Positions 27,686-36,659 of a stretch of 64,000 bases of DNA are shown piece after piece. The stretch is from Komagataeibacter sp. FNDCR2. GTDB lineage: Bacteria > Pseudomonadota > Alphaproteobacteria > Acetobacterales > Acetobacteraceae. The position numbers and the translations under genes were made by a program. Each line of letters begins with the position of its first letter. The first letter of the stretch is position 1. The notes below the pieces were generated by a model, which was given only the letters and a program-made list of their open reading frames with translations, searched no databases and was not told where the DNA came from. The DNA lies in NCBI RefSeq assembly GCF_021295395.1, contig NZ_JAIWOU010000001.1, forward strand, positions 2,744,501-2,808,500. Direction: 5' to 3'.

Positions 27686-28465
27686 ATGGCTTTTGGCCCT
27701 GATTCGCGGAGCTTCGTCCGCCCCGCCGCTGAGAGTGCCGCAGGCTCCGTCGATATGGGCCTGCGCGCCTATATGCTGCGAGTCTATAACTGGATGGCAT
27801 CGGGACTGGTGCTGACCGGGCTGGTGGCGTACCTGATCGCCAATACCGGCCTTCAGGCGCTGTTCTTCCAACATGTCGCCACCCCCACGGGAATGGTGGC
27901 GATCCGGCCCACGGGCCTGGCCATGCTCGCCATGATCGCGCCGCTGGGCTTTGTCATGGTGATGTCCTTTGGCGTGAACCGACTGTCCACGCAGGCGGTC
28001 CAGACACTGTTCTGGCTCTTCTGTGGCGTGATGGGCGCCAGCATGTCCAACATCTTCATGGTGTTCACTGGCGTTTCCATCACGCGGGTGTTCTTCATCA
28101 CCGCGGCGACGTTCTGCACCATGTCGATATGGGGTTACACGACTCGTACCGACCTCAGCCGCTTCGGTTCCTTTCTCATGATGGGTCTGTTCGGTCTTAT
28201 CATCGCGGGCGTGGTGAACATGTTCCTTGCCAGCCCGGGGCTGTATTTCGTCTACAGCGCCGTCGGTGTGCTGCTGTTCGTGGGGCTGACGATGTTCGAC
28301 ACCCAGCGGATCAAGGCCACCTACCAGCAGTTCGCCTATTATGAAGGACCGGATCAGGCGGCCAAGCGGTCGGTTTACGATGCGCTGAATCTCTACCTCA
28401 ACTTCATCAACCTGTTTCAGTTCCTGCTTCAGTTCATGGGCGTGCGTAACAGCAGCAATGACTGA
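27686..28465 (+). CDS. BAX inhibitor-1/YccA-family membrane protein
   Basis: A protein of 259 residues with a soluble N-terminal segment of about 45 residues and seven predicted membrane helices. The family signature at the end (FDTQRIKATY; RSVYDALNLYLNFINLFQFLLQFMG) is clear. Bacterial members such as YbhL/YccA may act as pH-sensitive calcium leak channels or modulate FtsH. AAGGAA lies 8 nt before the ATG. Monocistronic, followed by a good terminator. Confidence 0.92.
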   Translation: MAFGPDSRSFVRPAAESAAGSVDMGLRAYMLRVYNWMASGLVLTGLVAYLIANTGLQALFFQHVATPTGMVAIRPTGLAMLAMIAPLGFVMVMSFGVNRLSTQAVQTLFWLFCGVMGASMSNIFMVFTGVSITRVFFITAATFCTMSIWGYTTRTDLSRFGSFLMMGLFGLIIAGVVNMFLASPGLYFVYSAVGVLLFVGLTMFDTQRIKATYQQFAYYEGPDQAAKRSVYDALNLYLNFINLFQFLLQFMGVRNSSND

Positions 28466-28523
28466 GGAAGGACAGGAGTCCTGTAAATTTCAGACCCGAA
28501 AGGTCTGATTTGGCGAAAATGGA

Positions 28524-28552
28524 GGGCTGTCGCGAAAGCGGCAGCCCTTTTT
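28524..28552 (+). terminator. Terminator of the BAX inhibitor-like gene
   Basis: GGGCTGTCGC pairs with GCGGCAGCCC (one G-U pair) around a GAAA tetraloop and is followed by five Ts. A second short hairpin, CAGACC with GGTCTG, lies just before it at 28491-28507. Confidence 0.9.
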
Positions 28553-29117
28553 GCATGAAAAGACTGATTTTGTGGACGATCCGTCAAAATAGATAAGACT
28601 TATTTACACAATGAAATTATATGATGACGGGAGTGTGAGGTTCATGACAGTTAAGCAATGCCTTGTAAAACCGGGATTTTTAAAGATAAATCAGCCACTG
28701 TGTAATGTTCTGAAATATTATGTGAAGGCTTGCCTATAGGGCCATTCAGGTCGGATAACCCTTGAATAGAAAAACTATATGAAAGGGTAAGCGGCACAGA
28801 GCATGCGCTTCAGTACACAGGACGGCATCGCGATTTATGGTCCGATCTGCCCTGACAGTAATGATTACGTAAGGTCTGGCGGGCCGTATTGATCAAAATC
28901 ATGGTCAGCCGGTCGGCAACTAACTCATGACGGATGCAAACTGAAAGTGACGATTGTCATTTTCGGGAGTCGACGTGGCGCGATGTCGCTGGATGCAGGG
29001 GAAAGGCCAGGTGCATTTTCCCTGTGGGGCGTATAGCGTGGCCGTTGTTGTCTAAGCCCGTGGATGAAGCGAGGATGTGAGCAAAACAGGGTGATGTCGA
29101 AACCAACGAGGCGTGAG
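28553..29117 (+). other. Long leader/promoter region of the ubiquinol oxidase operon
   Basis: About 565 nt with no convincing gene between the terminator and cyoA. It is less GC-rich than the flanks and contains an FNR-like dyad (listed separately). ACCCTT and AAGGGT also form a loose repeat near 28758-28788. I see no unambiguous promoter. A minus-strand open frame here (28925-29218) has no plausible product. Confidence 0.55.
28889..28902. promoter_or_regulatory. FNR/CRP-like binding site upstream of cyoABCD
   Basis: TTGATCAAAATCAT differs by one base from the FNR consensus TTGAT-N4-ATCAA. It lies about 215 nt before cyoA. An oxygen- or redox-responsive FNR-type regulator at a terminal oxidase operon would be logical. 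No regulator gene is in the window. Confidence 0.45.
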
Positions 29118-30044
29118 ATGAAGAAAAAAATCTTGCCAAGATTAACGAAGTTGATGAGCTTATCTTCAGCAGTGCTGTTAGCAGGCTGCACATGGGATAC
29201 GCTCGACCCCAAGGGCATAATCGGCCTTCAGGAAAAAAACCTGATCATGACGGCATTGTTCGCGATGCTGCTGGTCGTGGTGCCGGTATGTATCCTGACG
29301 CTGCTGTTCGCATGGCAGTACCGTCAGTCCAATACATCGGCCGAATACCTGCCGAAATGGTCGCATTCCAACAAGATCGAAGTGGTTATCTGGGCCATCC
29401 CCAGCCTGATCATTCTGTTCCTGGCGGTGCTGACCTATCAGACGTGTCATTCGCTTGATCCGTACAAGCCTCTCGAGGCGGAAGCTAACGTCAAGCCAAT
29501 TCATGTCGATGTTGTGGCGCTGGACTGGAAGTGGCTCTTTGTCTATCCGGACGAAGGGATCGCAACGGTCAACCAGCTTGCCATGCCGGTGAATACGCCG
29601 GTCGATTTCCGGATCACCTCTGACTCCGTGATGAATTCCTTCTTCATCCCGCAGCTCGGTACGATGATCTACGCCATGGCCGGGATGCAGACACAACTGC
29701 ACCTCATCGCCAATGAACCGGGTGATTTCCAGGGTGAATCGTCCAACTTCAGCGGCCGTGGCTTCTCCGACATGCGTTTCCGTGCGCTGGCCATGCCTGC
29801 GGACCAGTACAGCGCGTGGGTCGAGAAGGTTAAGGCTTCTTCCGAGCAGTTGGACAGCGCAAGCTATCCGAAGCTGGCCGCGCCGAGCGAGGCCAACCCG
29901 GTTGAATACTTCTCGCATGTCGACGCGGGTCTCTTTGATGAGATCGTTGCCAAGTACAACAACGGCATGATCATGGATAAGAGCACCGGAAAGATGCTGC
30001 ACGTGCAGCAGTCCGCGATGTCCGACATGAACATGAAGGAATAG
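29118..30044 (+). CDS. cyoA: Cytochrome bo3/ba3-type ubiquinol oxidase subunit II
   Basis: A protein of 308 residues. A lipoprotein signal ends LLAGC (Cys24), two membrane helices follow ([36 protein letters not shown]), and then a cupredoxin-like domain ([38 protein letters not shown]). The CuA ligands of cytochrome c oxidases are missing, which marks a quinol oxidase. In Acetobacter the homologue is called cyaB. ATG 29118 is chosen for its GAGG ribosome-binding site and normal signal length; upstream ATGs at 29064 and 29094 are in frame. Confidence 0.95.
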   Translation: MKKKILPRLTKLMSLSSAVLLAGCTWDTLDPKGIIGLQEKNLIMTALFAMLLVVVPVCILTLLFAWQYRQSNTSAEYLPKWSHSNKIEVVIWAIPSLIILFLAVLTYQTCHSLDPYKPLEAEANVKPIHVDVVALDWKWLFVYPDEGIATVNQLAMPVNTPVDFRITSDSVMNSFFIPQLGTMIYAMAGMQTQLHLIANEPGDFQGESSNFSGRGFSDMRFRALAMPADQYSAWVEKVKASSEQLDSASYPKLAAPSEANPVEYFSHVDAGLFDEIVAKYNNGMIMDKSTGKMLHVQQSAMSDMNMKE

Positions 30045-30049
30045 GACAG

Positions 30050-32044
30050 ATGTTAGGCAAATTAACTTTGTCGGCCATTCCTTATGATGTGCCGATCCTT
30101 GTCGGGACTTTCATCGGTGCTGCCATTGCTGGCCTGGCCGTTGTCGGTCTCATCACCTATTACGGTAAATGGGGCTACCTGTGGCGTGAATGGCTGACCT
30201 CGGTCGACCACAAGCGCATTGGTGTCATGTATATCGTTGTGGCCCTCGTGGCGCTGTTCCGTGGTTTCGCGGACGCGATCATGATGCGCTCCCAGCTTGC
30301 GCTGGCCTATGCCGGCAACCCCGGCTACCTGCCGCCGCACCACTATGACCAGATCTTCTCCGCCCACGGCACCATCATGATCTTCTTCATGGCCATGGCG
30401 TTCATGCAGGGTCTGATGAACATCGTGGTGCCGCTGCAGATCGGTGCACGCGACGTGGCCTTCCCGTTCGTGAACACGCTGAGCTTCTGGATGACGACCG
30501 TCAGCTTCGTGCTGGTCAACGTCTCCCTGTTCATCGGTGAGTTCTCGCAGTGCGGCTGGCTGGCGTATCCGCCCCTGTCCGAGCAGCAGTTCAGCCCCGG
30601 TGTCGGTGTTGACTACTATATCTGGGCGGTTCAGCTGTCCGGTGTGGGCACGCTGCTGACGGGTGTGAACTTCTTCACCACCATCGTGAAGATGCGCGCG
30701 CCGGGCATGAACTACATGCGTATGCCGGTGTTCACCTGGACCATCTTCTGCACGACCGTGCTGATCATGGCCGTCTTCCCGATCCTGACCGTGGCCCTGG
30801 GGCTGCTGGGTCTGGACCGTTACCTTGGCATGCACTTCTTCACCAATGATGGTGGCGGCAACCAGATGCTCTACCTGAGCCTGATCTGGGGCTGGGGCCA
30901 TCCGGAAGTGTACATTCTGGTTCTGCCCGCTTTCGGTGCCTTCTCCGAAATCACGCAGACCTTCGCACGCAAGCCGCTGTTCGGCTACAAGACCATGGTC
31001 TACGCCACCGCGTCCATCATGATCCTGTCGCTGCTCGTGTGGGCTCACCACTTCTTCACCATGGGTGCCGGCCCGAACGTGAACACGTTCTTCGGTATCA
31101 TGACGATGATCATCGCGGTTCCGACCGGGGTGAAAATCTTCAACTGGCTGTTCACGATGTACAAGGGGCGTGTCGAATTCCACGCGACCATGTACTGGGT
31201 GATCGGCTTCATGATCACCTTCTCCATCGGTGGTATGACCGGTGTGATGCTGGCGATCCCGGCTGCTGACTTCGTTCTGCACAACAGCCTGTTCGTTATT
31301 GCCCACTTCCATAACGTGATTATCGGTGGTGTGTATTTCGGTTACGTCGCCGCGATGAACTTCTGGTTCCCGAAGGCGTTCGGCTTCAAGATGAATGAAG
31401 CCTGGGGCAAGCGGGCGTTCTGGTTCTGGCTGGTTGGTTTCTACTTCGCCTTTATGCCGATCTACGTTGTCGGTTTCGAAGGCATGACCCGCCGCATGAA
31501 CCACTACGACAATCCGGAATGGCATCCCTGGCTGCTGATCTCCGCTTTCGGCGCCGCGCTCATCGCGCTTGGTGTTGTCTGCCAGCTCATGCAGATCTAC
31601 GTTTCGGTCCGTGACCGTAACCTGGCTGAAAACCGTGACCTGACGGGCGATCCGTGGAACGCTCGTACGCTGGAATGGTCCACCTCCTCGCCGCCGCCGT
31701 TCTACAACTTTGCCATCGTGCCGACCGTGCATGAGCTGGATGCCTTTGCTCATGACAAGGAAGCCGGTATCGATACCCGCAAGGTTGGTGGCGACTACAA
31801 GCCGATCCATATGCCCAAGAATACGGCATGCGGCTTCGTGATCGGTGCCTTCAGCTTCGTGCTTGGCTTCGGTGCGATCTGGTATATCTGGTGGCTGGCC
31901 GCTGTTGGTCTGATCGGTATCATCGCTACGGTGATTGCCCGTTCTGCCAACAACGATGTCGACTACTATGTGCCGGTCTCCGAGATTGTTCGTATCGAAC
32001 AGGAGCACTCCCGTAACCTTATGGCAGCACAGGCAGCGGAATAA
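30050..32044 (+). CDS. cyoB: Ubiquinol oxidase subunit I (heme-copper catalytic subunit)
   Basis: A protein of 664 residues, aligning along its length with E. coli CyoB. Ligand motifs are present: [14 protein letters not shown] (low-spin heme His), [10 protein letters not shown] (CuB His and cross-linked Tyr), WAHHFFTMG (CuB His pair) and [11 protein letters not shown] (high-spin and low-spin heme His). It reduces O2 to water and pumps protons, using ubiquinol from dehydrogenases such as AdhAB. Whether the high-spin heme is o or a cannot be read from the sequence (Acetobacter names: cyaA or cyoB). Confidence 0.98.
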   Translation: MLGKLTLSAIPYDVPILVGTFIGAAIAGLAVVGLITYYGKWGYLWREWLTSVDHKRIGVMYIVVALVALFRGFADAIMMRSQLALAYAGNPGYLPPHHYDQIFSAHGTIMIFFMAMAFMQGLMNIVVPLQIGARDVAFPFVNTLSFWMTTVSFVLVNVSLFIGEFSQCGWLAYPPLSEQQFSPGVGVDYYIWAVQLSGVGTLLTGVNFFTTIVKMRAPGMNYMRMPVFTWTIFCTTVLIMAVFPILTVALGLLGLDRYLGMHFFTNDGGGNQMLYLSLIWGWGHPEVYILVLPAFGAFSEITQTFARKPLFGYKTMVYATASIMILSLLVWAHHFFTMGAGPNVNTFFGIMTMIIAVPTGVKIFNWLFTMYKGRVEFHATMYWVIGFMITFSIGGMTGVMLAIPAADFVLHNSLFVIAHFHNVIIGGVYFGYVAAMNFWFPKAFGFKMNEAWGKRAFWFWLVGFYFAFMPIYVVGFEGMTRRMNHYDNPEWHPWLLISAFGAALIALGVVCQLMQIYVSVRDRNLAENRDLTGDPWNARTLEWSTSSPPPFYNFAIVPTVHELDAFAHDKEAGIDTRKVGGDYKPIHMPKNTACGFVIGAFSFVLGFGAIWYIWWLAAVGLIGIIATVIARSANNDVDYYVPVSEIVRIEQEHSRNLMAAQAAE

Positions 32045-32649
32045 TGGCGCAAAACATTACTGCTGATGCAGTCCACGACCACGACGAACACCACGAATCT
32101 CCTGTGGTGTTCGGGTTCTGGCTGTATCTGATGACGGACTGTGTCATCTTCGGTTCGCTGTTCGCAGTGTTCGCGGTGATGCGCAACCAGTTCGCCGGCG
32201 GTCCGACCGGCCACGAAGTGTTCGAGCTTTCCGGTGTTGGCATTGAAACCGCCATCCTGCTGCTGAGCTCCATTACCTATGGTTTCGGCATGATCGCCGC
32301 CCACGACAACAAGGTCAGCACCATGCGGACCTGGCTCGGGGTGACCTTCCTGCTGGGGCTGGGCTTCCTTTTCATGGAAATCCGTGAGTTCTCTCACATG
32401 GTTGCTGAAGGTAACGGCCCGGATCGCAGTGCGTTCCTGTCCTCCTTCTTCACGCTTGTGGGTACGCATGGTCTGCACGTGACCTGCGGCCTGCTGTGGA
32501 TGGCGGTCCTGCTGTTCCAGACGGCGGGAAAGACCGAGCTGAACGAGCGCATGATCGGTAAGCTGACCTGCCTCAGCCTGTTCTGGCACTTTCTGGACAT
32601 CGTCTGGATCTGTGTCTTCACCTTTGTCTATCTGATGAGTGTGATCTGA
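32044..32649 (+). CDS. cyoC: Ubiquinol oxidase subunit III
   Basis: A protein of 201 residues with five membrane helices. FGFWLYLMTDCVIFGSLFAVFAVMRN near 24 and GTHGLHVTCGLLWM near 140 are subunit III signatures. Its ATG overlaps the cyoB stop by one base (TAATG), so translation is coupled. Subunit III stabilises the complex. Confidence 0.96.
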   Translation: MAQNITADAVHDHDEHHESPVVFGFWLYLMTDCVIFGSLFAVFAVMRNQFAGGPTGHEVFELSGVGIETAILLLSSITYGFGMIAAHDNKVSTMRTWLGVTFLLGLGFLFMEIREFSHMVAEGNGPDRSAFLSSFFTLVGTHGLHVTCGLLWMAVLLFQTAGKTELNERMIGKLTCLSLFWHFLDIVWICVFTFVYLMSVI

Positions 32650-32978
32650 TGGCAGACCATGTATCCTCCACGGGAGAGAGCCACGGGAGTGTAGGGTCTT
32701 ACCTTACCGGGTTCGTACTTGCCGTTATCCTGACGGTCGCTGCGTTCGGTATCGTGATGTCGCATGCGATGTCACCGTCCGGCACAGCCGGGGCGATTGC
32801 CCTGCTGGCGGTCATTCAGATCGTTGTTCATCTGGTTTACTTCCTGCACATGAACGGTTCGTCCGCTCAGCGCTGGAACGTCATGGCATTTGTCTTCACG
32901 GTGTTGTCGGTTGTCGTCCTGGTTGGCGGCACGGTCTTCATCATGCATGACACGTCCATCAACATGATGTCGCGCTAA
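32649..32978 (+). CDS. cyoD: Ubiquinol oxidase subunit IV
   Basis: A protein of 109 residues with three membrane helices and the conserved VHLVYFLHMNGSSAQRWN segment. Its start overlaps the cyoC stop (TGATG). It ends the operon. No cyoE (heme O synthase) or surf1-like gene follows, unlike in E. coli. Confidence 0.95.
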   Translation: MADHVSSTGESHGSVGSYLTGFVLAVILTVAAFGIVMSHAMSPSGTAGAIALLAVIQIVVHLVYFLHMNGSSAQRWNVMAFVFTVLSVVVLVGGTVFIMHDTSINMMSR

Positions 32979-33033
32979 GCGGTATCGTGGCGGGGGCCGG
33001 AGGGTTTGATCGCCCTCCGGTCCCGACGGCATA

Positions 33034-33071
33034 AAAAAAGACCGGCGCGAGAAATCGCGCCGGTCTTTTTT
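33034..33071. terminator. Bidirectional terminator between cyoD and fdxA
   Basis: A long perfect stem (GACCGGCGCGA against TCGCGCCGGTC) with a GAAA tetraloop is flanked by an A-run on the left and a T-run on the right. It can therefore end cyoD transcription and, on the other strand, fdxA transcription. Confidence 0.95.
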
Positions 33072-33098
33072 ATGGGACCCCTGTGGAAAAGGCGGGGA

Positions 33099-33431
33099 TC
33101 AGCCTTTCTGGGGTTCGGGGGAAAGAAGCTCTTTCTTGTTCGGCTTGTCTTTCCATTCCTCGGCATCGGCCGGGGCGTCGATCTTGCGTGTGATGTTGGG
33201 CCATACCGCGGCGTATTTGGCGTTCAGTTCGGCCCAGGGGGTGGCGCGGTCGTCACTATCGGGGAAGATGGCCTCAGCCGGGCATTCCGGTTCGCATACA
33301 CCGCAGTCAATGCATTCATCCGGATTGATTACGAGAAAGTTCTCACCCGCGTAGAAGCAGTCAACCGGGCAGACTTCGACACAATCCGTGAATTTGCAGC
33401 GAATGCAGTTTTCGGTGACCACATAGGTCAT
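33099..33431 (-). CDS. fdxA: 7Fe ferredoxin FdxA
   Basis: A protein of 110 residues. Cysteines 9, 12, 17, 21, 25 and then 40, 43, 46, 50 reproduce, shifted by one, the pattern of Azotobacter ferredoxin I. That predicts one [3Fe-4S] cluster (9, 17, 21, 50) and one [4Fe-4S] cluster (25, 40, 43, 46). The C-terminal tail is typical of proteobacterial FdxA. It is a soluble low-potential electron carrier whose partner is not evident from the neighbourhood. Confidence 0.96.
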   Translation of the reverse strand: MTYVVTENCIRCKFTDCVEVCPVDCFYAGENFLVINPDECIDCGVCEPECPAEAIFPDSDDRATPWAELNAKYAAVWPNITRKIDAPADAEEWKDKPNKKELLSPEPQKG

Positions 33432-33621
33432 CGCCTATCTCCGATCATTATTTTGTTCGGCCTGCGGCAATAGGCCCGGCCATTGGAAGGGACGAGGCAC
33501 CACATCGGGCATGACCTCATCGGGAATGGCGGAAGATATGAGAGTGTTTTCCGGCTGTGGCAAGCCCAAGACGGCAGCTAAAGCACAATCAGGGCCGGCA
33601 TCTGCATTGCGGACACAATAT

Positions 33622-33927
33622 TCACGTGGATTCCGGAATAACTTCGTACAGAAGCCGTGCAAGGGGCGCTGATTGCCGCCGTTCGGCACAACTAATAATG
33701 CGAATGACTATCACCGTTTTTCTGTCCGGGGCGGGCAGGGTCAGGATATCGCCTATATGTACCTGCGCATGCGCCTTGGTCACGCGCTGGCGGTTGATGC
33801 GTACCTGGCCGCCTGTCGCCATCTGCGCGCAGGCGCTCCGGCTGCGGCCGAAGCGGGCATGAAGCAGCCACAGATCCAGGCGCTGGGCAGTGGGAGACGG
33901 AACGGAAGGCTGTTTCATGCCGGTCAC
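33622..33927 (-). CDS. S4-domain RNA-binding protein, Hsp15-like
   Basis: A protein of about 101 residues. QRLDLWLLHARFGRSRSACAQMATGGQVRINRQRV is an S4 domain start, as in ribosome-associated heat-shock protein Hsp15. Hsp15 rescues 50S subunits carrying stalled peptidyl-tRNA. The proposed GTG at 33927 overlaps the stop of the upstream helicase gene (GTGA), implying coupling. ATG 33918 is the alternative start. About 190 nt without a gene separate it from fdxA. Confidence 0.85.
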   Translation of the reverse strand: MTGMKQPSVPSPTAQRLDLWLLHARFGRSRSACAQMATGGQVRINRQRVTKAHAQVHIGDILTLPAPDRKTVIVIRIISCAERRQSAPLARLLYEVIPEST

Positions 33928-36545
33928 GAACGGTTAAGCAGGGTGGCAAGGGCCGCGAACGGGCTGTCGGCCCGGCGGGACGGACGCGCCCCACCCTTCA
34001 GCGCCGGTCTCCCTCCCGCCTTACGTTTTTCGGGGTGTTGGGGTTTTCCCTTTCCATCGGATGCGATTTCGCGCTGGAACCGCACCATGACCGGGGCAGG
34101 GGGACCATAATGCTCGGCTGGCATGGGACGGGGGTGATAGACGCGCATGTTCAGCCCCTTCATGACCGCGGGCAGGGCTTCGCGCCGCACCCCCAGTCGC
34201 GATGCCAGAAGTGGCGGCAGCGGTATGGGCGCGCGCCGGGTCATGCGGGCAAGTTCGAGAATGAATTTTTCCGCAATATCCAGCCGGATCCGCACAGGCC
34301 CGGCATCCAGCCAGCCCATGCGGTCCAGCAGGGGCGCGGGCAGGGCGTCGGGGGGCAGGGTGACGCGGCTCATGGCGGGCAGCGGGGGGCACGGCATGTT
34401 CAGGCTGATGGCGATCAGCCAGCCGCGCAACTGCATGGGCCGTTCCTTCAGGATCGCGGGCATGAACAGGCTGTAATGCCCGACCCGTATGCCCAGCCGC
34501 CGCAACCGGCGGATCATGTCCGGCCCATAATGTTCGCCCCGGTGCAGGACGGCGATTCCGGCCCCTTCGCGCAGGCGGTGGACGATACCGCGCAGGTCGG
34601 GCGTGCTGGCCACGGCGGCCTGCACGGCAAAAAGCGGGGCCAGGTGTTCATGCACGATCCGGCCCAGCCATGCCTGAAGCCGGTTGCGGATGCGTTCGCG
34701 CTGCGCATTGTCCAGCAGGGGGTTGTCGAGAACCTGCGGGCGGGGGGCCAGCATGTCGGCGCCAGGTTGCAGGCGCGCGATCGGCATGTCCTGCCACAGG
34801 ATGTGCAGGCCATCGGCGGAAAAGGCGAACTGCCGGTCCTCGTCCTGCACGAGCAGGGCGACACGGCGCGGGATCTCGCTACGGACCGCACGGCGTGCGG
34901 CGCGCATGAGCAGGCGGCCGTCATCGGCATCGGTATGGTCGCCCGCAATCAGGTCAAGACCGGCGATACGCCCGACTTCATGGCCTTCCACCACCACGTT
35001 GCCCTGTGCCGTCACGGCGGAAAGCAGGGCGTCATGCCCCCCTTCATCCAGCCGGCGGATGAGGCTGGTGGCGCGACGGTCCACAAAGCGGGCGGTCAGT
35101 TGTTCATGCAGAATGTCGGACAGCCGGTCCTCGGCTTCGCGGGTGCGGGCCTGCCAGTGTTCGGCATTGGCGATCCAGCCGGTGCGCGAGGCGATGTAAC
35201 TGCATACCCGGATGCCAGCCAGCCGCTGCATGAGGGAGTCTATGGTGCCCTCCGTATGGAAGAAACTGGCAAGCTGCTTGTCCATCCATGCGGCGGGAAT
35301 GCGCCCGTCGTGAATGATATGGGTGAAAATCCGCCCGCACAGGCGGACGTGGCTGTCATCGCCCAGTTTGCGGAAATCGGGGATCTGGCAACTTTCCCAT
35401 AACAGCCGTGTCGCGGCGCGGGAGTGCACGAGGGGGCGGATTTCGGTATTTCCCGTCAGGGCGGCAAGGGCCAGCATGTCACTGGCCTCATGCCCGGCGG
35501 TCAGTTCCGGGCGGGGGCAGGAGTGGTTGAGGCTGCGTAGCAGGGCTTCGGGCGATGAGAAATCCAGCGTGCTGTTGCGCCATGACAGGCGTGTCAGCGG
35601 GTCGAAGCGGTGCTGCTCCACCGCTTCGGCCAGTTCTTCACGCAGCGCGGGGCAGGTGCCGGTGGTGCCGAATGTGCCATCGCGCAGGCCCCGCCCGGCC
35701 CGTCCGGCCACCTGCGCGATTTCACCGGCGTTAAGGGGGCGAATGCGCGTGCCGTCGAATTTGGACAGGCTGGCGAAGGCGACGTGGTTGACATCCATGT
35801 TCAGCCCCATACCGATCGCATCGGTCGCGACGAGGTAATCGACCTCCTTTTCCTGATACAGCGCCACCTGCGCATTGCGCGTGCGCGGTGAAAGCTGGCC
35901 CATGACAATGGCGCATCCCCCCCGCCTGCGGCGGAGCAGTTCGGCTATGGCGTACACCTCGCTGGCGGAAAACGCGACAATGGCCGAACGCGGGGGCAGG
36001 CGCGTGAGCTTGCATGCCCCCGCATGGGTAAGCTGGGACAGGCGGGGGCGATGTTCGATCTCGATACCCGGCACCAGTTGGCGGATCAGGTTGCGGATGG
36101 TGTCGGCGCCCAGAAACATGGTCTCCGCCGTGCCGCGCGCATGCAGCAGCCGGTCGGTGAAGATATGGCCCCGGTCGGGATCGGCGCAGAGCTGGATTTC
36201 ATCCACCGCCACGAATTCCACCCGCCGGTCCAGCGGCATGGCTTCCACCGTGCATGAAAACCAGCGTGCCCTGGGCGGCACGATCTTTTCTTCCCCCGTT
36301 ATCAGGGCGACGGCGTGCGCCCCCTTGCGCGCGACCATGCGGTCGTAATTTTCCCGCGCCAGCAGCCTGAGCGGGAAGCCGATGATCCCGCTGGAATGGG
36401 CAAGCAGGCGTTCGATGGCCAGATGGGTCTTTCCGGTATTGGTCGGGCCGAGCACGGCCCGGACCTTCATATCGGGATGGGGGCCGGAACCCTGCCCGGC
36501 CACAGTGCGATAGGGGCCACCAGGGCCCGAGGGTACACCCGTCAT
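33924..36545 (-). CDS. SUV3-like superfamily 2 RNA helicase
   Basis: A protein of 873 residues. VLGPTNTGKTHLAIERLL is the SUV3-type Walker A, VDEIQ the DExH box, and QVAGRAGRG motif VI. The rest, about 500 residues, resembles the C-terminal part of bacterial mitochondrial-SUV3-like helicases and is rich in Arg. Mitochondrial SUV3 works with an exoribonuclease in RNA decay; bacterial members are little studied. ATG 36545 has GGAG about 10 nt upstream and gives a short Gly/Pro-rich leader before the domain; ATG 36470 is possible. It is divergent from the aminopeptidase gene. Confidence 0.87.
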   Translation of the reverse strand: MTGVPSGPGGPYRTVAGQGSGPHPDMKVRAVLGPTNTGKTHLAIERLLAHSSGIIGFPLRLLARENYDRMVARKGAHAVALITGEEKIVPPRARWFSCTVEAMPLDRRVEFVAVDEIQLCADPDRGHIFTDRLLHARGTAETMFLGADTIRNLIRQLVPGIEIEHRPRLSQLTHAGACKLTRLPPRSAIVAFSASEVYAIAELLRRRRGGCAIVMGQLSPRTRNAQVALYQEKEVDYLVATDAIGMGLNMDVNHVAFASLSKFDGTRIRPLNAGEIAQVAGRAGRGLRDGTFGTTGTCPALREELAEAVEQHRFDPLTRLSWRNSTLDFSSPEALLRSLNHSCPRPELTAGHEASDMLALAALTGNTEIRPLVHSRAATRLLWESCQIPDFRKLGDDSHVRLCGRIFTHIIHDGRIPAAWMDKQLASFFHTEGTIDSLMQRLAGIRVCSYIASRTGWIANAEHWQARTREAEDRLSDILHEQLTARFVDRRATSLIRRLDEGGHDALLSAVTAQGNVVVEGHEVGRIAGLDLIAGDHTDADDGRLLMRAARRAVRSEIPRRVALLVQDEDRQFAFSADGLHILWQDMPIARLQPGADMLAPRPQVLDNPLLDNAQRERIRNRLQAWLGRIVHEHLAPLFAVQAAVASTPDLRGIVHRLREGAGIAVLHRGEHYGPDMIRRLRRLGIRVGHYSLFMPAILKERPMQLRGWLIAISLNMPCPPLPAMSRVTLPPDALPAPLLDRMGWLDAGPVRIRLDIAEKFILELARMTRRAPIPLPPLLASRLGVRREALPAVMKGLNMRVYHPRPMPAEHYGPPAPVMVRFQREIASDGKGKPQHPEKRKAGGRPALKGGARPSRRADSPFAALATLLNRS

Positions 36546-36659
36546 GTCAGCATGCTCCGGCCAAGCGGCGGCAAATGCAAGCAAAACCACATGCGGCTTG
36601 CGTTGCACGGTGGCCGGACGCACGCTGGCATGAATAAAACGCGGCAGGGAGGGCGTTTA

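Noticed and set aside
28925..29218. A 97-codon minus-strand frame upstream of cyoA
   Set aside because: It overlaps the cyoA start and has no product-like features.
30062..32008. A 648-codon open frame on the minus strand opposite cyoB
   Set aside because: Same antisense effect. The translation is rich in His, Gln, Asp and Glu and lacks any membrane or domain pattern.
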